Of a stretch of DNA of 64,000 nt, positions 53,110-61,103 are shown piece after piece. Below the pieces are notes generated by a model that ran no database searches, was not told the DNA's origin, and saw only the letters and a program-made list of their open reading frames with translations. The number at the start of each line of letters is the position of its first letter. Within the stretch, counting starts at the first letter, position 1. The DNA is taken from NCBI GenBank assembly GCA_963777045.1, contig CAVZPD010000029.1:33606-97605 (forward strand). Reading direction: 5' to 3'. A program made the position numbers and the translations under genes. The stretch is from JAPSGM01 sp963777045. GTDB taxonomy: Bacteria > Chloroflexota > Limnocylindria > QHBO01.

Positions 53110-53287
53110 AGATCGCCGGAATCACGCCCGAGCGGGCGTTCGGGCGCCTGATGCGTCGGTCTATCGGTCCTGGGCGTGCGTGGAGGCAACCTGGAGGCAC
53201 TTCCGGTGCTCACCGTGCACCGATCTATCGACCAACCCACGCTCCGGAACGCCGTTCGGGTCTCGTTTCAGCGATCTATCGGTGCAC
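53106..53287. repeat. Four phased CGATNNATCG boxes (element C)
   Basis: Boxes are CGATAGATCG (53106), GGTCTATCGG (53158), CGATCTATCG (53221) and CGATCTATCG (53272). Their centres are 51, 64 and 51 bp apart, nearly the same as element B. GTGCAC flanks box 3 on the left (53215) and box 4 on the right (to 53287). These two 16-bp segments are therefore inverted repeats matching at 14 positions, with a 41-bp loop. Confidence 0.65.
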
Positions 53288-53313
53288 GCTACGGCCCGAG
53301 CGGGCAGGCGCCG

Positions 53314-54711
53314 TCAGGCGGCCTCGCCGCTGTCCTCCGCCTCCTCCTCGGGTGGCTTGGGCCGCGTGGCGATGACCTTGGCGACGCGGCGGGGCTCCGC
53401 TGCCTCGACGGTCAGCGTCACATCACGCAGCGGTACCGTCGCGCCGGGTAGCGGAATGCTCCCGACGCGGTGCACGATGAAGCCGCCGACGGTGTCGTAG
53501 GCCTCCTCGTCCTCCTCCTCCTCATCGGGCAGGTCGAACAGGTCCCGAAGGTCGTCCATGCTGACGCGGCCGTCCAGGCGGAACGAGGTCTCGCCATCGC
53601 CGGCCAGCGCCTCGACGAGCACCTCCTCGGTGTCGTACTCGTCCTGGATCTCGCCCACGATCTCCTCCACCACGTCCTCCATGGTGATGAGGCCCGCGGT
53701 CCCGCCGTACTCGTCGACCACGATCGCGATGTGGCGCTTGGCGGCCTGCATCTCGTGCAGCAGCTCATCGACGCGCTTCGTCTCCGGGACGTAGACCGGC
53801 GGTCGCACCAGCTTGCGGATATCGATCTCGCGTGCCGCCTCGCCGTTCCGCTTCAGGTAGGGGAGCATGTCCTTGGCGTAGAGCACGCCGACGATGTTGT
53901 CGAGGCTCTCCTCGTAGACCGGCACGCGCGAGTGACCGGCGCGGATCACGAGATCGAGCACCTGGCCGAGCGGATCGTGCACCTCGACGGCGCGGATGCC
54001 GATGCGCGGCACCATCACCTCGTGCACCTGCTTCTCGGCCAGCTCGATGACGCCGTGGATCATCTCCTTCTCGTCCTCCTCGATGCCACCCTGCTCGCTG
54101 CCGGTCTCGACCAGCATCTTGAGCTCCTCGGTCGACAGGTAGCCGGCCTGCGGGCGTTCCCGCCCGCCGAGCGCGCGGACGAGCACGTTGGAGGTCGACG
54201 AGACCAGCCAGACCACCGGGCGCAGCAGCCGGTCCATCCAGCCGATCGGCCGAGCGACGAACAGCGCGAACCGGTCGGCGAAGGTGAGCGCCAGGGTCTT
54301 CGGCACCAGCTCCCCGATGATGATCGAGGCGAGCGCGATCAGCAGCGTGATCAGCACGAAGGAGATCTCCTCGGCCGCATCCTGCACGGCGGGGATGGGG
54401 ATCAGCGCGACGAGCTCGCCGAGCGAGCCCGAGAGGGAGACCGCGCCGACGGCCGACGCGAGGAACCCGAGGAAGGTGATGGCGATCTGGATCGTCGCCA
54501 GGAAGCGGCTCGGGTCATCGGTCAGCCGCTGTGCGATCCTCGCCGCGCGGCTGCCCTCGCCGATCAGCTGGTTCAGCCGATGGCGCTTGACGGTGATGAG
54601 CGCTATCTCGGAAGCGGCGAAGAAGCCACCGATCATGATCAACCCCAGCACCCAGATCAGGTCGAGGAACCACGTGCTGCTCATCTCGGCCGTCCCGGGG
54701 CGGAGCGCCAT
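53314..54711 (-). CDS. CNNM/HlyC-CorC family membrane protein
   Basis: The 465-residue protein has an N-terminal DUF21/CNNM transporter domain with four hydrophobic segments (about 10-165, including FFAASEIALITVKRHRL and IIIGELVPKTLAL). A CBS pair (about 215-345; VPRIGIRAVEVHD, YGGTAGLITMEDVVEEIVGEI) follows, then the C-terminal CorC_HlyC domain (about 360-440). Family members move Mg2+ or other cations or protect against their loss. The start may be the ATG at 54711 or the in-frame ATG at 54684. Confidence 0.93.
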   Translation of the reverse strand: MALRPGTAEMSSTWFLDLIWVLGLIMIGGFFAASEIALITVKRHRLNQLIGEGSRAARIAQRLTDDPSRFLATIQIAITFLGFLASAVGAVSLSGSLGELVALIPIPAVQDAAEEISFVLITLLIALASIIIGELVPKTLALTFADRFALFVARPIGWMDRLLRPVVWLVSSTSNVLVRALGGRERPQAGYLSTEELKMLVETGSEQGGIEEDEKEMIHGVIELAEKQVHEVMVPRIGIRAVEVHDPLGQVLDLVIRAGHSRVPVYEESLDNIVGVLYAKDMLPYLKRNGEAAREIDIRKLVRPPVYVPETKRVDELLHEMQAAKRHIAIVVDEYGGTAGLITMEDVVEEIVGEIQDEYDTEEVLVEALAGDGETSFRLDGRVSMDDLRDLFDLPDEEEEDEEAYDTVGGFIVHRVGSIPLPGATVPLRDVTLTVEAAEPRRVAKVIATRPKPPEEEAEDSGEAA

Positions 54712-54738
54712 TGACCGGCGGCGCTGCTACTGCTGCCT

Positions 54739-56169
54739 TCAGGCATCGCGGGCCTTGTTCGTTCCTCCTGGCTGCGTGTTCCGTTCTGCGCCGAGGCCTG
54801 CCGCGCTGGCTTCCTCGTCGCGGCGCCGACGCGCCACGATGGGACGCGCCGGCATGCCGACCACCGTCTTGCCCGGGGCGACGTCGCGGGTCACGACCGC
54901 CCCCGCCCCGGTTCTCGCGCCCTCACCGATGGTGATGGGCGCGCGAAGCATGGTATCCACACCGATGAAGGCGCCGGCACCGATGACGGTGGTGTTCTTG
55001 CGTTCGCCATCGAAGTTGGCGGTCACCGCGCCGGCGCCGATGTTCACGTCCTCCCCCACCTCGGCATCGCCGAGGTAGCTGAAGTGGTGCTGCTGCGTCC
55101 CCGCGCCGACGTTCGACTTCTTGATCTCCGCGAAGTTCCCGATGCGGCAGCGTGGACCGATGCGGCAGCCGGGTCGCAGGTGGCTGTAGGGACCGATCTG
55201 CACGTCCTCGGCCACCTCGGACTCCTCCACCACGCTGGCCCACACCGACGTCCGCGGCCCGATGCGCGATGCGCGGACGTGGGCATTGGGGCCGATGATG
55301 GCGTCCTGGCCCACGACGGTCGCACCGGCGAGCACCGTCCACGGCTCGATGCGGGCGTCCTGCCCGATCTCCACGGCGGCGTCGATGTAGGTCGTCTCCG
55401 GGTCCACGATCGTCACCCCGGCACGCATGTGCCGGTCCGCGATCTCGGCGCGCATGAGCCGCTCCGCGGCGGCCAGCTGGACGCGGTCGTTGATCCCCGT
55501 GGTGAGCTCGGAACGGGGAGCATCGACGACGGCCACCCGCCGGCCGGCGCCGACGGCCAGGGCGACCAGGTCGGTGAGGTAGTACTCGCCGACCGCGGAG
55601 CGCGGCACGTTGCCCACGTTGGCGCGCAGCCACGCCGCATCGAAGCAGTAGGTACCGACGTTGACCTCGTCGATGGCGCGCGTTCGCTCGTCGGCATCCG
55701 CCTCCTCGACGATGGCGGCGGCGGCACCCGAGGCGTCCCGCACGACGCGACCGTAGCCGGTCGAATCCGGCATGCGGGCGCTCAGCAGGGCGATGGCGGC
55801 CTCGCCCTCGGCCTGCTCGCGCAGCAGCCGCTGGAAGAGCTCGGTGGGCAGCAGCGGCACGTCACCCATGGTGACCAGAACGTGGCGCACCGCCGACGGC
55901 ACGCGCGTCATCCCACAGCGAACGGCGTCGGCCGTCCCGAGCTGCGGATCCTGGCGGACCGACGGGGTGTGAGCGCCCAGCGTCGCCTCGACGGCATCGG
56001 CTCCGACGCCGGTCACGACCACCCGATGCTCGATCCCCGCTGCGGCGAGCGACGCGAGCACGTGCGCGAGCATCGGCCGTCCGGCGAGCGGGTGCAGGAC
56101 CTTCGGGATGCGCGATCGCATCCGGGTCCCCTGGCCGGCGGCCAGGACGATGGCCGCGGAAGCTAGCAA
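54739..56169 (-). CDS. glmU: Bifunctional UDP-GlcNAc pyrophosphorylase / GlcN-1-P acetyltransferase
   Basis: The 476-residue cytosolic enzyme makes UDP-GlcNAc for the cell wall. The N-terminal uridyltransferase has IVLAAGQGTRMRSRIPKVLHPLAGRPM and the metal-binding Asp of GDVPLL. The C-terminal left-handed beta helix has hexapeptide repeats and the acetyltransferase site NFAEIKKSNVGAGTQQHHFSYLGDAEVG. It is a TTG start (56167-56169) with GGAG about 10 nt upstream, and TACCAT at 56208-56213 as -10. A charged, probably disordered tail ends it. Confidence 0.95.
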   Translation of the reverse strand: MLASAAIVLAAGQGTRMRSRIPKVLHPLAGRPMLAHVLASLAAAGIEHRVVVTGVGADAVEATLGAHTPSVRQDPQLGTADAVRCGMTRVPSAVRHVLVTMGDVPLLPTELFQRLLREQAEGEAAIALLSARMPDSTGYGRVVRDASGAAAAIVEEADADERTRAIDEVNVGTYCFDAAWLRANVGNVPRSAVGEYYLTDLVALAVGAGRRVAVVDAPRSELTTGINDRVQLAAAERLMRAEIADRHMRAGVTIVDPETTYIDAAVEIGQDARIEPWTVLAGATVVGQDAIIGPNAHVRASRIGPRTSVWASVVEESEVAEDVQIGPYSHLRPGCRIGPRCRIGNFAEIKKSNVGAGTQQHHFSYLGDAEVGEDVNIGAGAVTANFDGERKNTTVIGAGAFIGVDTMLRAPITIGEGARTGAGAVVTRDVAPGKTVVGMPARPIVARRRRDEEASAAGLGAERNTQPGGTNKARDA

Positions 56170-56244
56170 GGGCGGTGGGCTCCTACGGGGCGCGGCAAGT
56201 GGCGCCGATGGTATCCGGGGGCCGTCCGAGCGGTCAACCGAGCC

Positions 56245-56631
56245 TCACTCCGCGTCGCCGGAGAGAGCCACCGCCTCGATTTCGACCAGGGCGCCCTTCG
56301 GAAGCCCCGCCACCGCCACGGTCGAGCGCGCCGGGTACGGGGTCGAGATGTGCCGGGCGTAGACCTCGTTCACCGCCGCGAAGTCGCCCATGTCGGCGAG
56401 GAAGATCGTCGTCTTGATCACGCGCTCCAGCGTCGTCCCGGCCGCGTCGAGGATCGCGCTCAGGTTGCGCAACGCGCGCTCCGCCTGCTCCGCAACGCCG
56501 TCGACCAGCTCGCCGCTGCTCGGATCGAGGCCGATCTGGCCCGCCGTGAAGACGAGGGTGCCGCTCCGGATGGCCTGGCTGTACGGACCGATGGCCCCCG
56601 GAGCTGCATTCGTCTGCACCACCGTTCGCAT
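56245..56631 (-). CDS. ridA: RidA family enamine/imine deaminase
   Basis: The 128-residue trimeric YjgF/RidA fold hydrolyses reactive 2-aminoacrylate-type enamines. It has GPYSQAI near residue 15, FTAGQIGLDP, and the carboxylate-binding Arg in YPARSTVAVAGLPKGALVEIE. It is 3 nt after ispE and probably the last gene of the tsaE-ispE transcript. Confidence 0.95.
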   Translation of the reverse strand: MRTVVQTNAAPGAIGPYSQAIRSGTLVFTAGQIGLDPSSGELVDGVAEQAERALRNLSAILDAAGTTLERVIKTTIFLADMGDFAAVNEVYARHISTPYPARSTVAVAGLPKGALVEIEAVALSGDAE

Positions 56632-56634
56632 CTC

Positions 56635-57486
56635 CTAGCCCACCTCCACTTCTTCGCTGCCCCCGATCGTAGCCGGTCGGCGACGCAGGCGAGTGCGGCT
56701 GGCCCGCAATCCGGCCCGTTCGACCCTGCCGACGATGGCTGCCGCGCGCTCCGGGTCGTCCGTACGGACGAAGATGGTCGGTCCGGAACCGGAGAGCTGC
56801 GGCCTGCCGCCTGCTCCCGCCACGACCCTCGAGACATCCTCCAGCTCCGGGCGCAGGCGGCGCGCCGCCGCCTCGAGATCGTTCTGCCCCTCGCCGGCCG
56901 AACTACCGCTCCAATCCGAGGCGCGGAGCTCGGCGAAGACCGCGTGGGTGGAGAGGGTGAAGGACGGGTGGACCAGCACCACTTCGTCGCCGTCGCTGGG
57001 GATCTGCGCGGGGGTGACGAGCTCGCCGATCCCCTCCACCCTGGCCGCAGCCAGCTGCGCCGCGAAGTACGGGACGTCGGCGCCGATGCGCGACAGCTCG
57101 AGCAGCTGCTCGTCATCCGCGGTCTCCGGCTCGCCGATCCAGCGCCGGCCGAGCCGCCACGCCGCGGCCGCGTCCGAGGATCCACCGCCCAGTCCGGCCG
57201 CTACGGGGATTCGCTTCTCCAGGGCGAGCATGGCCATCGGGACGGCGCCCTGCGTCGCCGCCAGGAGCCCCCGCCAGGCGAGGTTCGCTCCCGGCGCGGC
57301 CGGCACCTCCTGGCCACCGGACGCCTCCACGCGCAGGCCGCTGCCGCCGGGCATGAGGAGCAGCCGGTCGGCCAGCTCGAGCAGGACCATGTTGGTCGAG
57401 AGCTCGTGGTAGCCATCCGGGCGGCGACCGGTCACGGCCAGCGACAGGTTGAGCTTGGCCGGCGCATCGAGATCGAAGGCCGTCAT
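56635..57486 (-). CDS. ispE: 4-diphosphocytidyl-2-C-methyl-D-erythritol kinase
   Basis: The 283-residue GHMP kinase of the MEP isoprenoid pathway has the N-terminal APAKLNLSLAVTGRRPDGYHEL (Lys11 and substrate His), the ATP loop PVAAGLGGGSSDAAAAW (94-110) and the C-terminal motif PQLSGSGPTIFV. The ATG overlaps the ksgA stop (ATGA), an arrangement common in actinobacteria. Confidence 0.96.
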   Translation of the reverse strand: MTAFDLDAPAKLNLSLAVTGRRPDGYHELSTNMVLLELADRLLLMPGGSGLRVEASGGQEVPAAPGANLAWRGLLAATQGAVPMAMLALEKRIPVAAGLGGGSSDAAAAWRLGRRWIGEPETADDEQLLELSRIGADVPYFAAQLAAARVEGIGELVTPAQIPSDGDEVVLVHPSFTLSTHAVFAELRASDWSGSSAGEGQNDLEAAARRLRPELEDVSRVVAGAGGRPQLSGSGPTIFVRTDDPERAAAIVGRVERAGLRASRTRLRRRPATIGGSEEVEVG

Positions 57487-58388
57487 GCTGGCCGCTCGCG
57501 GCGTCCCCGGGGATCGTCGCCGAGCTGCGGCGTGAGCCACCCTGCCAGGCACGCCCACTCGTCCACGGAGAGCGTCTGCGGGCGGCGCGAGGAGTCGATG
57601 GTGCAGGCCGAGAGCGCGGCGTCGAGCGCCCCGGGCGGGAGCGGCAGCTCGCGCCCCAGGCCGTTGTGCAGCTGCTTGCGCCGCTGCCGGAAGCCGGCCT
57701 GGACGATGCGGTAGAAGGCCTCCCGGCCGTCGCCCGGCGGGATGAGCGGATCCGCGCGGCGGCGCAGGCGAAGCACCGCGGAGTCCACCTTCGGCACCGG
57801 CTCGAACGCCGCCGCCGGCACCCGCGCCACGACCTCCGCGTCGGCGATGTTCTGGGTGAAGACCGACAGGTAGCTCATCCCGCCCGGCGGCGAGGCAACA
57901 CGTTCGGCGACCTCCAGCTGGACGAGGAGCACGCTCAGGTCCGGCGGGCGCTCGCCCTCGAGGAACGCGTGCAGCAGCGGGCTGGTGATGTGGTACGGGA
58001 TGTTCGCCACCAGCTTGAACGCCTCGCCGGGGAAGCATTCACCGGCGTGGATCTCGAGCGCGTCGGCCTCCAGCAGCTCGAAGGCGCGAACCCCAACGAG
58101 CTCCCGGCGGAGCCAGGCCGCCAGCCGCGGATCGAGCTCCACCGCCAGCACCGATGCGCCCGCGGCGAGCAGCCGGCGCGTGAGTACGCCCAGGCCCGGG
58201 CCGACCTCGACGACGCTGTCGCCCGGCTGCAGCTCCGCCGCGGCCACGATCTCGTCGAGCACCTCGGGGTCGGTCAGGAAGTTCTGCGAAAGGCTGCGGC
58301 GCGGTTGCAGCCTCTCGGCCGCCATCAGCTTCCGCAGCTGGCCCGGCGTCGGCGGGGCGAGGCGACCTGCGGCGAGCGGATCGGTCAT
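57483..58388 (-). CDS. ksgA: 16S rRNA adenine-N6 dimethyltransferase
   Basis: The 301-residue SAM-dependent enzyme dimethylates two adenines near the 3' end of 16S rRNA. It has QNFLTDPEVLDEIV, the SAM loop VVEVGPGLGVLTRRLL, the catalytic NIPYHITSPLLH, and the C-terminal RNA-binding domain with GFRQRRKQLHN. The ATG overlaps the tsaD stop. Confidence 0.96.
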   Translation of the reverse strand: MTDPLAAGRLAPPTPGQLRKLMAAERLQPRRSLSQNFLTDPEVLDEIVAAAELQPGDSVVEVGPGLGVLTRRLLAAGASVLAVELDPRLAAWLRRELVGVRAFELLEADALEIHAGECFPGEAFKLVANIPYHITSPLLHAFLEGERPPDLSVLLVQLEVAERVASPPGGMSYLSVFTQNIADAEVVARVPAAAFEPVPKVDSAVLRLRRRADPLIPPGDGREAFYRIVQAGFRQRRKQLHNGLGRELPLPPGALDAALSACTIDSSRRPQTLSVDEWACLAGWLTPQLGDDPRGRRERPA

Positions 58389-59428
58389 CGGTCCAGCCAG
58401 GGCAGCGCCAGGTTCGGGATCGCCTCGAGCTCGGGGCCGGCCCGATCGCCGGCAAGATAGCGGAAGCCGGCGGCGGCGCCGATCATGGCCCCGTTGTCGG
58501 TGCACCAGGCGGGCGGTGGGACGAGCAGCGGCACGCCTTCTGCCTCCAGGCGCTCGCGCAGCTCGGCTCGCAGGGAGCGGTTGGCCGCCACTCCTCCTCC
58601 GAGGGCCACGGCCGCAACGCCGAAGGCTCCGGCGGCGGCCACGGTCTTGGTGGCGAGGGCGTCGACGACCGCCTCCTCGAAGGCCGCCGCGATCGGCTCC
58701 ACCGGGATCGGCTCGCCTCGCTGGCGATAGCCGTTGACCTGCCGCAGGACGGCTGTCTTGAGGCCGGAGAAGCTGAAGTCGTACGGACCCTCGGTCCGCG
58801 CCCGTGGCAGCCGTGCGGCCGGCGTCGCTCCCTCCGCCGCGGCCGAGATGGCCGGCCCACCCGGATACGGCAGGCCAAGCAGGCGGCCGACCTTGTCGAA
58901 CGCCTCACCCGCGGCGTCGTCAGCCGTCTGCCCCAGGAGGCGGTAGCGCCCGTGGTCCTCCATCAGGACCAGCTGGGTATGCCCGCCGCTGACGACCAGG
59001 CAGAGGAGCGGAAACGGCGGCTCGGGCGGCTCGGGCTCGCCGGCGACCGCATCGGTCAGCCAGTTGGCGTAGATGTGCCCCTCGATGTGGTTCACGCCGA
59101 CCAGCGGCAGCCCGCGAGCCTCCGCAATCGCCTTGGCCACGTTCACCCCGACCAGCAATGAACCGATCAGCCCGGGCCCGTAGGTGACCGCCACGGCGTC
59201 GAGGTCGTCCCAGGCGCAGCCCGCCTCTTCGAGCGCCGCGTGGACCGTCGGCGTGATCCAGCGCAGCTGCTGACGGGCGGCGACCTCCGGCACGATCCCG
59301 CCGGTTTCGGCGTGGATCGCGATCTGGGTCGCGACCTGGTTGGCCTCGATCCGCCGTCCGTTGCTGACCACGGCCACGCCGGTCTCGTCGCAGCTCGTCT
59401 CGATGGCCAGGATGCGCGTTCCACTCAT
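58385..59428 (-). CDS. tsaD: tRNA N6-adenosine threonylcarbamoyltransferase
   Basis: The 347-residue ASKHA enzyme catalyses the last step of t6A37 formation. It has ILAIETSCDETGVAVV at the N-terminus and the iron-binding NHIEGHIYANW (His114, His118). LCLVVSGGHTQL, DDAAGEAFDKVGRLLG and a C-terminal CTDNGAMIG follow. The ATG at 59426-59428 overlaps the rimI stop; the longer frame to 60343 lies over rimI and tsaB. Confidence 0.97.
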   Translation of the reverse strand: MSGTRILAIETSCDETGVAVVSNGRRIEANQVATQIAIHAETGGIVPEVAARQQLRWITPTVHAALEEAGCAWDDLDAVAVTYGPGLIGSLLVGVNVAKAIAEARGLPLVGVNHIEGHIYANWLTDAVAGEPEPPEPPFPLLCLVVSGGHTQLVLMEDHGRYRLLGQTADDAAGEAFDKVGRLLGLPYPGGPAISAAAEGATPAARLPRARTEGPYDFSFSGLKTAVLRQVNGYRQRGEPIPVEPIAAAFEEAVVDALATKTVAAAGAFGVAAVALGGGVAANRSLRAELRERLEAEGVPLLVPPPAWCTDNGAMIGAAAGFRYLAGDRAGPELEAIPNLALPWLDR

Positions 59429-59955
59429 GCGTCGCGCTCGCTCGTCCCCAGGCGCTCGCGCTCGACGCGGAGCAGCGTCCGCATCTTCGGCCCACCTAGC
59501 TCGGGCGTGGTCATCACCAGGGCGTCCTCGCCGTTGTCGGTGTAGTACCGCCGCCGCTGGCCCGCGACCTCGAAGTGGTACCCACGGTAGAGCGACTGCG
59601 CGGCCCTGTTGGAGACGCGCACCTCGAGGGTCATGCGCCGTGCACCGAGCTCGTTCGCGAGCTCCAGCAGGCTCAGCATGAGGCGCCGACCGATCCCCCG
59701 CCGGCGCCATTCTGGGTGGACGCCGAAGGTCGTGATGTGTGCCTCGTCGACCATCAGCCATACCCCGGCGAAGCCGACAACCCGATCCGCGCCGGCACGC
59801 GCCACAACGTAGCGGGCGAGGCGATTCCCGGTCAGCTCCTGCTCGAAGGCATAGGCCGGCCATGGGCTGCTGAAGCTGAGCCGCTCGATCTCGTGGACCT
59901 GGGGGATGTCGCCCAGGCGCATGGCGTGGACCGAGAGCGGGACGCCGATGGCCAT
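59425..59955 (-). CDS. rimI: Ribosomal protein S18 alanine N-acetyltransferase-like GNAT
   Basis: The 176-residue GNAT has RLGDIPQVHEIERLSFSSPWP at the N-terminus, the acetyl-CoA loop VHPEWRRRGIGRRLMLSLL (about 80-98) and NRAAQSLYRGYHFEVAGQRRRYY, all typical of RimI. A 30-residue tail after the fold is unusual. It starts at ATG 59955 (sharing one base with the tsaB stop) or at the GTG 3 nt earlier. RimI sits between tsaB and tsaD in many bacteria. Confidence 0.93.
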   Translation of the reverse strand: MAIGVPLSVHAMRLGDIPQVHEIERLSFSSPWPAYAFEQELTGNRLARYVVARAGADRVVGFAGVWLMVDEAHITTFGVHPEWRRRGIGRRLMLSLLELANELGARRMTLEVRVSNRAAQSLYRGYHFEVAGQRRRYYTDNGEDALVMTTPELGGPKMRTLLRVERERLGTSERDA

Positions 59956-60587
59956 CACGAGACCTGCGCGCGCCCGGGCTGTCCCAGGCCCCGCGGTGCT
60001 CGGATGTAGGCCGGTTCGAGCCGCGCGAGGTCGTCGCCATCGGGATCGCCGGCGAGTCGGCGCGCTGCGGCGAAGGCCACCGCCCCGGCGGCGCGGTGCG
60101 GTGGGATCGTGTTGCCCAGTCCGAATGCCGCGGCGAGCTCGACCGCTGCCACCAGTGGCGCCGTCGAGGCACCTTCGGGAAGCGCGTCGCGGTCGACGAC
60201 CCGCGGAGCCTCGTCTCCGCGCAGCAGGAGGTACGCCTCCCGGGCGCCGGCCCGCGCCACCGCTCCCTGGCTGCCTGGTTCGGTCGCCAGCCAGCTCGCC
60301 AGACTGGGCACGCCGACGAGCGGCAGCTCGAGGGCCAGCGCAAGCCCCTTGGCCAGGCTCAGGCCGACGCGCAGCCCCGTGAAGGACCCGGGACCGAGCC
60401 CGACCGCCAGCGCCGAAGCATCGGGCAGGCCACGCCGGTTGCGCGCCAGGAGGCTGAGGAGCCGCGGCAGCACTTCGTGGCCCTGGCGGCGGTCGGAGGT
60501 CCAGCCCTCGACGGCGATCAGCTCGCCGTCGGCTCGTGCGAGCGCAACGGAGATGTCGGTGGAAGCGGTCTCCAGCGCGATGATCAT
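59955..60587 (-). CDS. tsaB: t6A synthesis scaffold protein TsaB
   Basis: The 210-residue inactive ASKHA paralogue of TsaD is needed for the TsaBDE complex. It has MIIALETASTDISVAL and the TsaB hallmark AVGLGPGSFTGLRVGLSLAKGLAL. The ATG overlaps the tsaE stop (ATGA). Confidence 0.95.
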   Translation of the reverse strand: MIIALETASTDISVALARADGELIAVEGWTSDRRQGHEVLPRLLSLLARNRRGLPDASALAVGLGPGSFTGLRVGLSLAKGLALALELPLVGVPSLASWLATEPGSQGAVARAGAREAYLLLRGDEAPRVVDRDALPEGASTAPLVAAVELAAAFGLGNTIPPHRAAGAVAFAAARRLAGDPDGDDLARLEPAYIRAPRGLGQPGRAQVS

Positions 60588-61084
60588 GCCCGCTCCAGCA
60601 CGCCGGCGGCGAGCTCCCGGTGGGCTGCGCCATGCGCGCGCCAGGCGATGCTGCGCGTCTCCTCCTCGTCCGCCGCATCGATCCCGATCTCGATTTCGAG
60701 CCGCTCGGCCGGGAGCCAGCCGTCGAGCCGATCCGCCCACTCCACGACCGTGACGCCATCCACCTCGCGCTCATCGAGCAGCCCCGCGGCGACCGCCTCC
60801 TCCGGGTCGCCGAGCCGGTAGGCGTCGATGTGGAAGAGCCGCAGCCGGCCCTGGTGCTCGTTCATGAGGACGAAGGTCGGGCTGTTGACCACGCTCCGAA
60901 TGTCGAGCCCCTCGGCGACGCCCTTGGCGAGCAGCGTCTTGCCGGCACCCAGTGGACCAATGAGCGCGAACATGGTGCCGGGAGCGGCGGCGCGGCCCAG
61001 CGCGGCGCCGAGCGCGCGCGTCTCGTCCGGCGCGCGGCTGGTCAGCGCGCCGGCAGAGGCCGGCGCCGTCATCGGGCCATCCAT
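60584..61084 (-). CDS. tsaE: t6A synthesis ATPase TsaE
   Basis: The 166-residue P-loop ATPase has GPLGAGKT (43-50), SPTFVLMNEHQGRLRLFHIDAYRL and VVEWADRL. The ATG at 61082-61084 lies 7 nt after TATCCT with no ribosome-binding site, so its mRNA is probably leaderless. A second ATG 12 nt inside is possible. It opens the run tsaE-tsaB-rimI-tsaD-ksgA-ispE-ridA. Confidence 0.95.
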   Translation of the reverse strand: MDGPMTAPASAGALTSRAPDETRALGAALGRAAAPGTMFALIGPLGAGKTLLAKGVAEGLDIRSVVNSPTFVLMNEHQGRLRLFHIDAYRLGDPEEAVAAGLLDEREVDGVTVVEWADRLDGWLPAERLEIEIGIDAADEEETRSIAWRAHGAAHRELAAGVLERA

Positions 61085-61091
61085 GCCCAAC

Positions 61092-61097
61092 AGGATA
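61092..61097 (-). promoter_or_regulatory. -10 element (TATCCT), 7 nt from tsaE
   Basis: The minus strand reads TATCCT, GTTGGGC, ATG, in the 19-bp gap after the upstream gene's stop. It is the same hexamer and spacing as at 23707. An internal promoter for the t6A operon is likely. Confidence 0.5.
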
Positions 61098-61103
61098 CGG
61101 GGC

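Larger units (their letters stand above)
53007..53313. other. 307-bp non-coding gap between convergent tspO and the CorC-like gene
   Basis: It contains a five-unit 15-bp tandem array (53035-53109) and the four-box element C (53106-53287). No protein-like frame is evident. Confidence 0.7.
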
